DNA of 64,000 bases from contig NC_134417.1 of NCBI RefSeq assembly GCF_030867145.1, positions 95,937,278-96,001,277 on the forward strand, given 5' to 3'. Positions 22,056 through 33,937 of the stretch are shown here, in pieces. The notes under the pieces were generated by a model, which saw only the letters and a program-made list of their open reading frames with translations, ran no database searches and was not told the DNA's origin. The stretch is from Opisthocomus hoazin. Lineage: Eukaryota; Chordata; Aves; Opisthocomiformes; Opisthocomidae. Within the stretch, counting starts at the first letter, position 1, and every line of letters begins with the position of its first letter. Made by a program: the position numbers and the translations under genes.

Positions 22056-24270
22056 CCTGTAGCCTGTCGCAGGTGGTGGTGCTGTGTTTCCCCCCCGGCC
22101 ATTTCTTTCTCGTTGCGCTCTGTCCGGCTTCCTGTCCCTACTTTTCAATTCTTCCCTCGCTGCCCTGTGGCCTGTTGCTATCTTCCCTTTTTCTGTCTCT
22201 CTGTGTATGGCTCCCGCTCCCTTCCTTTTTGAAATTCCTCCCTCTCTGTCTGGGAGCCCATCGTGGTTTTTCCTTTCTGCGTCTCTCTCTGGCTGGCTTC
22301 TGCTCCCTGGTTTTCAATTTCTTCCTTCTGGGCCCTTTAGCCTGTGGCAATTTTACTTCTTTCTCGGGCTCTGGATCCCAATTTTTTAATTCCTCCTCGT
22401 CTCCCCTCCTCCATCCCTTTTTCCAGCTCCCTCCCCGGCTCCCTATCCCTGTGGTTTAATTCCTCCCTCTCTGCTCTCTAGCTTTTGCTGTACTTCCTGT
22501 ATGCCTTGCTCCGCATCTGGCGCCTCGCCCCTGTCTTCGCATTCCTCCCTCTCCTCCCTATAGCCCATCACTGTCCTTGTCTTTTGTCATCGATCTGGTC
22601 CAGATCCCTGTTTTTGCCGCCTTCTCTCTCTGCCTTATTGCCCCTGGCTATTTCTTCTTCCTCCCTCTCTGACTGCCCGGCTCCGGATCCCTATTGTTTC
22701 ATTCCTCCCTCTCTGTCCTGTGGCCCGTCGGTATTTTTTCTTTCTCTGGCTCTCTTTGTCTGGCTCCCTGTCCCTGTTGTTCAGCTTCTTCCTTCTTGGC
22801 ACTGTAGCGTGTTGTGATTCTGTTTCTTTCTCCACCTCTCTGTCTTCCCAGCTTCTCGTCCCTCACTTTTAAGTCCTCCCTCTCCATCCTGTTGCCTATT
22901 GGATTCAGCGCCGCCCCCCCCCTTTCAGTCTTTCTTGCTTCCCATGCCTGTTTTTAAGTCCTCCCTCTCTGCCACATCACCCATTGCTTTTTTCTTTTCT
23001 CCATCTCTCTATGTCTGTCTCACTGCCCCTGTTTTTTAGTTCTTCCTCTCTGCCCTATGCCCTGCTGCTGTGTTTGCCTTTCTCGGTCCCTCCCTGTGCG
23101 GCTCCCTGTCCCCATTTATTAACTCTTACCTCTTCTTCCTGCACCCACCACTGTTCTCCGCGATCTCCCTCTCTCTCTGTCTGGCTCCCCGTCCTCAGTG
23201 TTTAATTCGTTCCTCTGCCCCCTGTAGCCCCACGCTATTGGTCTGTCTGTCTCCATCTCTCTGTGTCCAGCTCCCTGGCGCTGTTTTGTGTTTCCCCCAG
23301 CCCATATTGTAGCCCATCACTGGTTTTGTTTCGTTGGTTTTTTGGTCTTCCTCTGTGTCTCGCTGTCCAGCTCCTGGTCGCTGTTCTTCAATCCCTCCGT
23401 CTTCCCTGGAGCGTGCTTTTGCTTTTTTTCCATTCTCCATTGTGCTCTGTCCGGTCCCCTGTTGCTCTTTATCCATTCCTCCCTCTCTGCCCCGTGGCCC
23501 GTCACTTTTTCTCCTTTTATTTCTGCCTTTCCCTCTGTCCGACTCCCTGTGCCTGGTTTTTAAATTCGTCCCTCTCTGCCCTGTCACCCGTGCCATCTTT
23601 TGCCTTTCTCGGTCTCTCTCTGGCCAGCGCTCTGTCCATATTCATTGATTCTTCCCTCTCCACCTCGTAGCCTGTTGCTTTTGTCCTTTGTCCTTCTTAC
23701 TTGTGTCTGTTTCCCCGATGACCCTGTTTTAGAATCCCCCCCCCCTTTCTTTCTGTACGCATTACTCTCTGGCTTTTTCCTCTCTGGCTCTCTTTTGTTC
23801 AGCTCCCGCTCCCTACTTCTGAAGTCTTCCCTCTTTTCCCTGTAGCGTGTAGCTATGTGGTTTGTTTCGTGTTGTCCTGCCCACCCTCGCCCCTTCCCTC
23901 CGTCGTTTGCGGTCCCGGCTCCCTGTCCATGTTGTCTCATTCCTCCCTCTGTGCCCTGTTTTTGTAGCTTTTTTTTTGTCTTTCCCCATCTGTCTCAGTC
24001 CGGGTCCCTGCCCCTATTCTTTTTTTCCTCCCTTCCTGTCGTGCTGCCCGTTGCAGGTTTTTTCTGCGCCTCTGTCCTGCTCCCCCATCCTTTTTCGGTC
24101 TCTGTCCTGCTCCCTCTTCTTCTTTCTGCTGCCACTCTTCCTCTCTTCCTGCTGCTTCTTTCTCCATCTCTGTGGTACTGCCTGTCCCCGTCCTTCTCTC
24201 GCTGTCCCTTTCCCTGCTTCGTGCTTTCTCGTTACACCGCCGCAGTCCAGCCACCTGTCACTTTTCTCCT
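22056..24270. repeat. Pyrimidine-rich monomer array, G3 intron C' to E (right part)
   Basis: Continuation of the ~80-bp CT-rich monomer array up to the exon E acceptor. The 3' part aligns with 32,673-33,700 and, near the acceptor, with all other E introns (GTTACACCGCCG upstream of the acceptor is shared). Confidence 0.8.
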
Positions 24271-24481
24271 CTCTTGTAGTGGCCTGCACCCTGCTCCTCA
24301 TTTTTGGCGGCCTCTGCCGAGCAGCGCATCGCTCCGGGAGCGGACTGACCGACTGTTCCCCGCTGGAGCAACAGGCGCAGCTGCGGGAAGGACTGCCGAG
24401 GTGTCGGAGGGGCAGAGGCAGCATCGGGGGCCCCGAGCCCCGGAGCAGAGCGTCTCCCGGGACTGGCTGGGTGCGTGACTG

Positions 24482-24487
24482 AATAAA
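24482..24487 (+). terminator. Poly(A) signal of G3
   Basis: AATAAA overlapping the TGA of exon E (24480-24482), with the same GT-rich downstream element as G2. Confidence 0.72.
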
Positions 24488-24502
24488 GACCTGCGGTCCC
24501 TT

Positions 24503-26173
24503 TTGCCCTCGCGGCTGCGTTTGTGCTTGGTTTGCACGGGACGAGGGGCTGCGCCAGAGCCCAGGGGAGGAGGGGACGGGCTGTGGGGCAGGGGCGACGG
24601 CCCCCTGTTCCTGCCGGGCTCCAGCCGTGGGCCGGGGCCGGGGGAGCCCCAGGTGCGGGCAGCACGGCTGATGGCGACGGCCCCTCCCTCTGCCGGTGGA
24701 GGGCCCGGTGCTGCCGTGACCGGGGTGGCCGTGGAGGGGCCGGTGCCAGCCGAGGGAGGAGCGGAGCCGTGACCGGGCTGCGGCTGCAGCGAGGGAGAAG
24801 GTGAGCGCGGGGCGGTCGATGGAGCGGCGGGTCCCGGGGAAAGCCCCGAGGCGGGCGGGGGTACCTGCCGAGCGGGGTCCGTGTGGGAGGCAAGGAGCGG
24901 CGGGGGTCCAGCGCCGTTTCGGGCACGGTGTCCCCGCAAGCCGAGGCCCGCAGCTCCCGCGGCGTGCTGGGAGCTGTAGTGCTGGGGCGCGGGGCGCGCG
25001 GTCGGCCACGCTACTCCCCGGGGCATGCTGGGAGGTGTAGTCTTCCGGCTGCCGGGCGGCCGGGCCCTGCTAACCAGGGCATGCCGGGAGGTGTCGTTTT
25101 CAGGGACTCGGCTGCCGGGCAGCCGCATTGCTCTCGGGCATGTGCGACGAGGCGTTGTCCTTGGTCCCGCCACAGCCCCGCTGCGCGGGACGAAGGGTAG
25201 TTCTGTGGTCAGTTCCGTGTGTTTTTCTGCAGCGTTCCCGCTGCGTCCAGTCCCCAGAAAGCGGTGCGGCCGCGCCTCGACCGGGCATGCCGCAGGGCTC
25301 GCTGTTGCCACCCGGTGACCAAAGTTCGGTACTGCGGCTCGGGAGACGCGAATGCGCGGTGGCGCCGTGTCCAAGAGCTCGCTGCTGCCACCCGGTGACC
25401 AAAATTCGGTACTGCCGCTCGAGTGGCACAGGTGCTGTGCGCGCTGGGAGGAGCCGTGCCCTGTGTGTCCGGTGCTGCAATAAAGGACGCCTGCCTGCTT
25501 GCTGAAATGCCCAAACGGCTTCAGAGGGTCTTTGTGTTTGCCCAATGACGGCACCGTGGGATCCAGCCGTGGGCCGGGGCCGGAGGAGCCCCAGGTGCGG
25601 GCAGCACGGCTGATGGCTACGGCCCCTCCCTCTGCCGGTGGAGGGCCCGGTGCTGCCGTGCCCCGGGTGGCTGTGGAGGGGCCGGTGCGAGTCGAGGGAG
25701 GAGCGGAGCCGTAGCCGGGTTGCGGCTGCAGCGAGGGAGAAGGTGAGCGCGGGGTGTGTGGGGGTGTGGATGGAGTGGCAGGTCCTGGGGAAAAGCCCCC
25801 GGGAGATCGGGGTCCGGGTCGGGGGCAAGGAGCGGCGGGGGTGCGGCGCCGTGTCGGAGCCGCGAGTCGGGGGCTGCCCAGAGCAGGAGGCGCGCGGCAG
25901 GGCGCTGCCCGGAGCCGTGCGGAGGTGCCGCCCCGTGCCGGCGGCGCGCGCTGCCTGGACCCGGAGGTGGGGCCGGGCGTGGGCGCCGCGCCGTGTCCGC
26001 TGGCGCCGTCCCCTGGCCGCAATGCGGTACTGCAGCCCGGCGTTCCGCGCAGGGACTGGGGACTGGCCACTCCGGCGCGCCGTCGGCACGTAGCGCATGC
26101 GCGGTACGGCGCAGCAGCATGGCGGCGCCCCGGTGGCGGGTGCCGGGGCGGCGGAGGAGCAGAGAGGCCAGCG
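24503..26173 (+). promoter_or_regulatory. CpG-island promoter of gene copy G4, with first exon
   Basis: Longest promoter region without an LTR. ZNF143-like elements lie at 24961-24980, 25021-25041 and 25080-25098. Two first-exon-like donors (GAGAAG|GTGAGCGC) are at ~24,800 and ~25,741, an NRF1 palindrome at 26093-26102, and ATGGCGGCGCC with ATG at 26119. A local tandem duplication (~86 bp) of a phrase containing CACCCGGTGACCAAA lies at 25,290-25,430. It also holds ~100 extra bp (25440-25540) absent from units 1 and 2. Confidence 0.6.
25440..25540 (+). other. Extra segment with second AATAAA in the G4 promoter
   Basis: Units 1 and 2 read GGTGCTGTG directly into CCCAATGACGG; here about 100 bp intervene, including CTGCAATAAAGGACG (AATAAA 25479-25484). 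It may be an ERV R-U5 scrap, an alternative terminal exon, or sequence deleted from the array units. Too short to decide. Confidence 0.4.
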
Positions 26174-27179
26174 GTGAGGCGCGGGCTCCCCTCCGGCGGG
26201 TGCGGGGGTGCGTGGTGGCTGCCCGAGGGTGGTGGGACGGGAAGCTTCGAGCCGTCCGCTGCGACAGGCTGCCGGTGCGCTGGAGGCGAGGCGGGTGCGG
26301 GCAGCCCCGGGGCCAGAGGCGGGAGGTGACGGAAGGGAAGGGGGGAAGGAGGCGGGCACCCCCCCCAACTCGGCAGCGCTCCCCTGGCCCCGCTCGCCCC
26401 GCGCAGCCGCCCCCAGCTCCAGCACGTCCCCTGAAGCCTGTCCCGGAGCCCCCGGCCTCCCCCAAGGCCCGTGGTGCGGGCGGCACACTGGGCCTCGAGC
26501 GTGCCTCAGTGTCCCTTAACGCGGTCGCCGCTGCTTCTTTCTCTGTGGCAGGGGCCACGCTGAGGACGCGTTTGTCCGTTCCTGCCCTGGGGATGCCGTT
26601 GGCTGCGCCCGCTCCAGGCTTGTGAGGGTTGTGTGTGCCGGGCCTCGGTCTCCTGGCGTCGTGGGGGCGAAAAGGGAGAGGCGGAGCGCTGAGTGGCTGC
26701 GGACGGGAGCTGGCGGGGCTGAAGCTGGAGAGTCCCGAGAAGGCTGAAGAAGAAGAAGAAATGGAAGGCCACCTGGCTGGCAGCTGCCTGGCGCTGCAGG
26801 CAGGAGAGAGCCTGCTTCTGGGGGTGAGGAAGGCTCCCTCTTGGTAGCCCGCAGCAGGCCAGGCCGCCAGCATGCCCTGCAGGGTCTGTATGTGTCACCA
26901 GCAGCGCAGTACGGTTGTGCAGCCCACGATTGAGCCTGCGTGTCTGGGAAGCCTTGTCTCCTAAAAGCTGCAAGAAACACACGCTTTCTCTTAGGTGGAG
27001 GACAGCCATGCGACCAGAGTTATCGAAGAGGAAGGTAGAAAGAGAGAGAAGCATCTGAAGTGGCAGAGTCTTCTAGCAGCGCTGAGAGTGGGAGCTGCGG
27101 TGAGTCCCAGGCTTGGGGCCCTGTCGTCCCTCTTCTACATCCTGGGACCTTTCTGCCCCGCCCCTGGATTCTCCTCTCT

Positions 27180-28361
27180 CCCAAGCTGCTGTGATTTTTT
27201 TTTTTTTTTTTTTACTTCCCTGGACCTCTCCTTTCTATTCTTGTGTCCTGCTCCCACTCCCTGTCCCTCATTTTTTTTTCATCCTCTGTCTCTGTCCTGC
27301 AGCCCATTGCTGTAGTTTCCTTTTCCAGCTGCTTTTCCTCATCTGTATCCATATCTGTTTTCCCTACAATTTTTGTGGCCTATTGCCTGGTGTTCTTTTC
27401 CTCTCTGTGTTTTTTGTGCCGTTGTGTGTCCCTGCCTTCTTTCTCTTTCGCTCTCCTTCCTTCTCTTTCCCTTTGTCTTGTTCACTGTCGCTGCTTTTTT
27501 TCATCTGTGTCTCACTGTGCATGTCCTCCTTCCTGTTCATCTCTTACTCTGAGCCTTTGTGCTGCTCCGAATGCCTCTCTTTTTTTCTCCAACCCTCTGT
27601 GCGTCTCATGGTCTGTCTTTCTCTCTCTCTCTCGTTGTCATTGTTCTTGTCTGTCTTGGTTCCTGTCCCGTTGTTTCTCACTCTATCCCTTTGTCCCACT
27701 CCCTGCCCATACTCCTGTTCCCTTTGGTCCTGTTGACCATCCCGAGTGTTCCTTCTCCATCTCCATCCTGCCGCTGTCCTGATCTTTCTTTCTCTGCCCT
27801 GCTTCCTGTTGCTCTTACTGTCTCTTTTCCTCTGTCCATTTTGCTTTTTTCTCCATCTCTGTCCAGATCCCTGTCCTCCTCCTTTTTTTTTCTTGCTGTC
27901 CTTGTGCCCTGCTTCCTCTTGCAGGGTTTTTCTGCCTTTCTCTCTCTGCCCCTTTCTCTCTCCCATCCTTTATTTTCTCTGTCCCTCTGTCCAGCTAGCT
28001 GTCCTTTCTTTCCTTTTTCTCTTCCTTGGTATTTTTTTTTTCTCCATACCTTTCTCCCACTGCCCGTCATGGTTGTTTCCCCCCCCAATGCTCTCCTGCT
28101 CTCTCTCCCTTCTTTCTCTCTGTCATGCTGTCATGCTCCCTGTGTCTGTTTTTCAATTCCTCCCTTTCTGTCCTGCAGCCTAGTGATGTTTTTACCTTCT
28201 CTGTCTCTCCTGCTGCCCAGCCAAGTCTTTTTCCTCTCCATTTCTGTCCTGCTCCGTGTCTCTCATTTTTGCCTGCCATCTCCTTGTCCCCTTTTTCTAT
28301 CTCTGTATCAGCTTGTCCTTCTCGTTGTCCCTGTCTTTCTCTGACAATCTGTCCTGCTCCT
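27180..28361. repeat. Pyrimidine-rich array, G4 intron (left part)
   Basis: Starts with a 20-T run after the exon C donor flank. The rest aligns with unit 1 positions ~90-1,540 and with 52.5-53.65 kb, so the young array and G4/G5 share this intron. Confidence 0.78.
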
Positions 28362-28587
28362 TAGAATCATAGAATCATAGAGTCATTAGGGTTGGAAAAG
28401 ACCTCTAAGATCATCAAGTCCAGCTGTCAACCCATCACCAGCATGCCTGCTAAACCATGTCCCGAAGTGCCATATCTACATGTTCATCTTCTCCGGCACC
28501 AGGGTCAGGCTGACAGGCCTATAGCTCCCTCGATCCTCCTTCCGGCCCTTCTTGTAGATGGGCGTCACAATGGCAAGGCTTGTCCTT
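28362..28587 (-). mobile_element. CR1 LINE fragment with internal deletion
   Basis: On the minus strand, a piece of the CR1 reverse transcriptase start (positions 28587 down to ~28484, with the VTPIYKKG-type motif) is joined to the CR1 3' untranslated end (28483 down to 28362). That end finishes in tandem octamers of the ATTCTATG type. Most of ORF2 is missing between them. The flanks are the CT-rich array. Confidence 0.85.
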
Positions 28588-30735
28588 CTCTTTCCTCTCT
28601 TTATCATTCCCCATCCTTCTTCTTGCCTTTCTTCTTTCTCTTTTTATCCTTCTGCCTCAATGCTGCTTTCTCCACCTCTGCCCTGCTCCCTGCCCCTTGT
28701 TTCCTCTCACCATCCCTCTGTCTTGCTTCCTGTCCCAGGTTTTCCTGTCTTTTCTAAGTGTCGTTACCTGTCCAGTCGTTTCTTGGTGTATGTCCCTGTC
28801 AAGCTGGCTCTCCCTTTTTTCCTTTCTCTCTCCCTCTGTCCTTCTTCCTGACACTTTCTTCTCTTCCTCTGTCTGTTCTCTAGCCCTTTGCTGCTTCCCT
28901 CCCTGCCCCCCCCAAGAGATCCCTCTGGTCTCTTTCTACAGATCTGACTCTTTCTTTATTTCTCGGTCCCTTTGTCCTGTTCCCTATACTTTTTCTCTCT
29001 CTTGTCTGTGTCCTGCGTCCTGTCACCATCTTTGTCTCTCCTTTCTTTTTCCTCTCCTCCCCCTGCCCCCATCTCGCTCTCCCTCTGTCCTGCTTGCCAG
29101 CCCTGCATTTTCTTGCTCCATCTCCTATTCTCTATTGCTCCTCGTACCTATTTTTCTTGATTTCTCTACCTCTCTGACCTTTTCTTTTGACCTTTCTTTC
29201 TCTCGCTGCTCCTCGGTCTTCTCCCTTGTCTTATTTTTCTCTTTCCAGTCCTCTGTCATGCTCCCCATCGCTTATTTTCTTTCTCCATTTCTCTGCCCTG
29301 CTCCCTGTCCCTCTCTGTCTTTCTCCATCCCCCTGTGCTGCTCCCCAGCAGTATTTTTCCTTTCTCCAGCTCCCTGCCTCCACTCTTTTTTCTCTCTGTC
29401 ATTCTTTCTGCTTCCCTGGACCTCTCTGCAATTTTGTGTCCTGCTCCCTGTTTATATCACACTGTCCTGGTCCCCATCCTTCTCTTTTACCTCTCTGTCC
29501 CTATCCTTATCCTGTGTTTTTCTTTCTCCATCTCTCTGTCTGGCTGCCTATCTCTGTCCAGTTCCCTTTCTGCTCTTTTTTTCTTTCCTCTCAGTTACAT
29601 TGCTTTTCTTCCTGTCCCCATTTTTTTTCCTCTCTTCATTCCTCTGCCTTGCTCTGTGTTCCCTCGCTCTCACTCCCCCAGGGTCCTGTTACCCATCCTT
29701 CTCCCTGTTGATTTTTTTTTCCCTCTTGCTCTGTCCCCGTCATGCTCCCTAGAAATATTTTTTTTAAATTCTCTATATTTCTGTTCTTCTGTCCATCACT
29801 ACTTTTTGTTCTCCATCTCTCTCTCCTGCTCCCCACCCTTGGCTTTCCCTCCTTGTCATTCTTTCCTTTTCCCTGTACCTCTGCTTTTCTGTATCCTTGC
29901 ATCCCGCTCCCTCCGTCTCGCTCTATCACGCTGTCTTGCTTCCCATCCCTGTCTTTTTCTTTCTACCCTTCCAACATGTGTGTGTCCCAACCCCCCCTTT
30001 TTTGTGTCCCAGTCTTTCTACACCCTTCTATCATTCTCCTTCTATTGCTCGTCTTGCTTTTTTCTCTCTCTATTCTGCAGCCCATTGCTATTTTTGACTC
30101 CTACATCCCTTTGTCCTGCTCTCTGTCCTTGTCAGTTTTGCCCTTTGTTCTGCCTCCAGTCTTTCTTTGTTTTCTCCATCTCTGTCTTTTCCCCTGTACC
30201 TTTTTGTCTCTGCTCCTCAGTCCTTCTCCCTCATCTTATTTTTCTTTCTGCCACCCCTCTCTTTTTCTCTGTGACCCTCTGTGCTGTTCCCTTTCTTTTA
30301 TTTCTTTTCTTTTTTCTTTTATTTCTCCAATTACCTGTTGTCATACCTGTCCCTCTCCCTCTGTCTCTCTTCCGCTGCCTGGCTTCCTGGCCCTATTATT
30401 TATTGTTTCACCTCTTTGTCCTGCTCTCAGTCCCTGTTTTCTCTCGTGCTCCGCCTCTGCTATTCTCTCTGTTGCTCTCATTTGCTGTCTGTACCAGCAT
30501 CCTGCTCCCTGTTACCTGGGCCTGCAACACCTTAATTACTTCTTTCTTTCTCCCATCTTTCTCCCTTTCTCTCCCATCTTTCTCCCTTTCTCTCCCATCT
30601 TTCTCCCTTTCTCTCCCGTCTTTCTCCCTTTCTGTGCCTCCATCCTGTCACTCTCCTCCTCTCTTTGTCTTCAATGTTTCTTTCTCCTTCTCTGCCCTGC
30701 TCCCTGTCCCTTTTCTCTTACTCCCTCTGTCCTCC
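28588..30735. repeat. Pyrimidine-rich array, G4 intron (middle part)
   Basis: Aligns first with unit positions ~1,540-1,900 and then with 18.4-20.1 kb of G3. It ends near the exon C' scrap. No gene seen. Confidence 0.75.
30545..30636. repeat. 21-bp tandem repeat, about four copies
   Basis: Unit TCTCCCATCTTTCTCCCTTTC repeated about four times with one substitution in the last copy; a recent local expansion inside the older array. Confidence 0.88.
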
Positions 30736-30829
30736 ATCCTCGCTGAGAGCGAGAGCTGCAGTGAGTCCCGGGTCCTCAGGGCCCTGCCGCATCTATTCTG
30801 TGTCCCGACCCCTCACCTGGCCCCCTCTC

Positions 30830-32205
30830 TTCAGACGCTGCTGTGATTTTTTTTTTTTTTTTTTCCTGTGTAGCTTCTTTCTCCATCTCTGTCTGACCGG
30901 CTCCCTGTCCCCATCTTTTAGGTCCTCCCTCTCTCTGCCCTGTAGCCCATGCCTTTTTACTTCTCCATCTCTTTCTGTCCAGCTCCTGGTCCCTATTTTT
31001 GCTTTCCTCCCTCTCTGTCCCGTAGTCTGTTGGTATTTTTGCCATCTGTGTCTCTCTGTCTGACTTCCTGTCCCTGTGGTTCAAGATCTTCCTTCTCGGC
31101 TCTGTAGCACATTGCGAGTCTACTTCTTCCTTAATCTCTCTTTATTCTGCTCCCTGCCCCTCATTTTGAATTCGTTCCTCTCTGTCCTGTCACCTGTCGC
31201 TATTTTTGACTTGCTCCATCTCGCTCTGTCTTGCTCCCTGTCCCTGTTTTTCTAAGTCTTCCTTCTCTGCCCCCTAGCCTGTCATTATATTTTTGTTTCA
31301 CAGTCTCAGTTTGTCTGGCTCCCTGTCCCTCTTTCTTCATTACTCCCTCTCTGCCACGTTGCCTGTCGCTTCTTTCCTTCCTCCCTCCCTCTCTGTCTCC
31401 CTGTCCCCATTTTTCAACTCTGCCTGGTAGCCCGCCACAGTTTTTACTTTCTCCATCTCTCTCTGTCCCACTCCCTGTCTCTAGTTTTCAATTTCTCCCT
31501 CTCTCTTCAGAAGCTGTCGGGACTTTTCTCCTTCTCAGTCTCTCTGTTCTGGCTCCCTGACCCTGTTTTATAATTCCTCCCTCTCTGCTCTGTTACCCAT
31601 CACCATTTTTAGTTTCTCCAACTCTCTCGGTCTGGCTCAAGGTCCTGATTTTTTTAAGTTCCTCCCTCTCTGCCCCGTAGCCTGTCACTTCTGCAGGTCT
31701 GTTTCTCCCATCTCTCCCTGTGCGGCTCCCAGCCCCTCTTTCACACTTCCTCCCTCTGGAGCCTGTGGCCTGTTGCTTTCTCCCTCTTATTTCTCTTTGT
31801 CTCTCTGACTCCCCGCCCCTGTTTCTTCATTCCTCCTGTCTCTGCCCTAGAGCCCATTGGTAGTTCTTTCATTCTCTGGCTCTCTCTTTCCAGTTCCCAG
31901 GCCCTATTTTTCAATTTCGTCCTTCTCGGCCCTATGCACAGTGTGATTTCATTTCTTTTGCCATCTGTCCCTGTCTGGCTCCCTGCCAGGATTTTTTAAC
32001 TCCTCCCTCTCTGCCTTGTAGCCCATTGCTGTTTTTTCTTTCTCTGTGTCTCTCTGTCCGGCTCCCTGTCCCTGTCTTTACTTTTTTTTTTTTTAATTCC
32101 TCCCACTCTACCCTGTACACATCGCTCTTTACATTTTCATTCTTGGACATCTCTCTGTAGATTGCTCCTAGTCCTAGTTTTTTAATTCCTCCCTCTCTGT
32201 CTGTC
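30830..32205. repeat. Pyrimidine-rich ~80-bp monomer array, G4 intron (right part)
   Basis: Counterpart of 20,400-21,585 with the same order of variant monomers, ending at the same LTR. Begins with an 18-22-T run after GCTGCTGTGA. Confidence 0.8.
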
Positions 32206-32672
32206 GTGGTTTAATGTGGCAGCCAACAACTAAGCACTAGAGAGCTGCTCGCTCACACTCCCCACCCTTCCCAGCGGGATGGGGAGGAGAAATGGACAAA
32301 AGGTAAAGCGTGTGGGTTGAGATAAAGACAGTTTAATAAGACAACAAAGGAAATACTACTAATAATACTAATACTTCTACTACTAATAGCAATAATAATA
32401 ATGAATATGCAAACCAAACTATATACAATACAATTTTTCTTACCACCTGATGATCGATTCACAGCCAGTTCCCAAGCAGCGATCGCAGAACCTGGAACCC
32501 AGAAATCGTGAATTTTGCTAAATTCACATAAGAGTTTGACCTCCCGGCCAAGAGAGGATTCCAGCTCATGGAAATGAGAAGAGCCGATTCTGGCCCCCTG
32601 GCCAGTCCGCATTCATAAGCTGCGTGTGAGTCTATGGTATGGAATATTCCCATTGTCCAGCTTGGGCTAGCC
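32206..32672 (-). mobile_element. Truncated LTR, duplicate of the one at 21,586
   Basis: Starts TGTCGTGGTTTAAT and carries the same internal landmarks. It breaks off at CTTGGGCTAG into CCCTGTAGCCTGTC exactly as the 21,586 copy does, so it is a paralogue by segmental duplication. It is clearly more diverged from its partner than units 1 and 2 are from each other. Confidence 0.82.
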
Positions 32673-33700
32673 CTGTAGCCTGTCACTTTTTTTTTTTTTT
32701 TCTTCTTTCTCCTGTGTCCGGCTCCGTGGCGCTGTTTTTTGTTTCCTCCCTGTCTGTCTTGTAGCCCATCACTGTTTTTTTTTCTTTTTCTCCATGTCTC
32801 GCTGTCCTGCTCCCGGTCCCTGTTTGTTAATTCCTCACTCTTCTCTGGAGCCCATTGCTATTTGTTTCCATTCTCCATCACACGCTGTCCGGTCCCCTGT
32901 TGCTATTTATTCATTCCTCCCTCTCTGCCCTGTGGCCTATTGCTTTTTCTGCCTTGCTCTCTGTCAGTCTCCCTGTCCCTATTTTTTTAATTCCTCCCTC
33001 TCTGCCCCATCACCTGTGTGACCTTTTGCCTTTCTGCTTTCTTGGTCTCTTTCAGGCCGGCTCTCTGCCCCTGTTCATTAATTCTTCCCTCTCCACCCTG
33101 TAGCCTGTCGCTTTTGTCCTTTCTCTATGTCGCAGTCTCTGGCTCCTTGGTGACCTTATTTTAGAATTCTTTCTGTATGCATTGCTATTCATCTTGCTCT
33201 CCAGCTCTCTTTCTTCCAGTTCGCAGTCTCTTTTTCCTAATTCTTCCCTCTCTGCCCTGTAATGTGTAGCTATGTGGTTTGTTTTTGTGTTGTTCCCCCC
33301 AGCCTTGCCCCTTCCCTCCATCGTTCGCTCTCCCAGCTGCCTATCCTTGGTGTTTCATTCCTCCCCCTCTGCCTTTTGTTCATAGCTTCTTTTTTTGTCT
33401 TTGCAGCTTTTTTTTTTTTGCCTTTGCCCAACTCTCTCGGTCCAGGTGTCTGCCCCTATTCTTTTTTCCTTCCTCTCTGTCATGCTGCCTGTTGCAGGTT
33501 TTTTTTTTTTTTTTGCATCTGCATCCTGCTCCCATCCTCCTTTGTTGGTCTTTGTCCTGCTCCTTCTCCTTGTTTCTGCTGCTTCTTTCTCCATCTCTGT
33601 GGGACTGCCTGTCCCCGTCCTTCTCTCGCTGTCCCTTTCCCTGCTTTGTGCTTTCTCGTTACACCGCCGCAGTCCAGCCACCTGTCACTTTTCTCCTCTC
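32673..33700. repeat. Pyrimidine-rich array before G4 exon E
   Basis: CT-rich monomers with several poly-T tracts (32,687-32,702; 33,501-33,515). Aligns with the 3' part of 22.1-24.3 kb. Confidence 0.75.
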
Positions 33701-33916
33701 TTGTAGTGGCCTGCGCCCTGCTCCTCATTTTTGGCGGCCTCTGCCGAGCAGCGCATCGCTCCCGGAGCGGACTGACCGAGTGTTCCCCGCTGGAGCAACG
33801 GGCGCAGCTGCGGGAAGGACTGCCGAGGTGTTGGAGGGGCAGGGGGAGTGTTGGGGCGGGGGGGGGGCTGAGTCCTGGAGCAGAGCGGCTCTCAGGACTG
33901 GCTGGGTCTGTGACTG

Positions 33917-33922
33917 AATAAA
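33917..33922 (+). terminator. Poly(A) signal of G4
   Basis: AATAAA overlapping the stop of exon E, as in G2 and G3. Confidence 0.68.
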
Positions 33923-33937
33923 CACCTGTGGTGCCCT

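Larger units (their letters stand above)
17378..24502 (+). other. Predicted transcription unit, gene copy G3
   Basis: Exons A 17378-17432, B 17814-18085, C 18264-18373, C' 20213-20322, E 24280 to ~24502, all with canonical splice sites. Exon B lacks the extra T of the array copies, giving an acidic frame LKLESPEKAEEEEK followed by MEGHLAGSC. Exon C is open in the Lys/Arg/Glu frame (AKRPELRKRKGG). E ends in TGA overlapping AATAAA (24482-24487). The large introns are CT-rich arrays, and the C'-E intron carries a truncated LTR. This copy looks least damaged and is diverged from G1 and G2, so it is older than the array. Confidence 0.48.
26119..33937 (+). other. Predicted transcription unit, gene copy G4
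   Basis: Exons A 26119-26173, B 26552-26823, C 26995-27099, E 33707 to ~33937. C is 105 bp instead of 110, so its frame differs. C' survives only as a scrap (~30,740-30,761, GAGCGAGAGCTGC with donor GCA|GTGAGT), and its acceptor side is lost. E ends with TGA at 33915-33917 overlapping AATAAA (33917-33922) and contains a G-run (~33,859-33,868). The introns hold a rearranged CR1 fragment and a truncated LTR. Probably transcribed at most as non-coding RNA. Confidence 0.4.
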
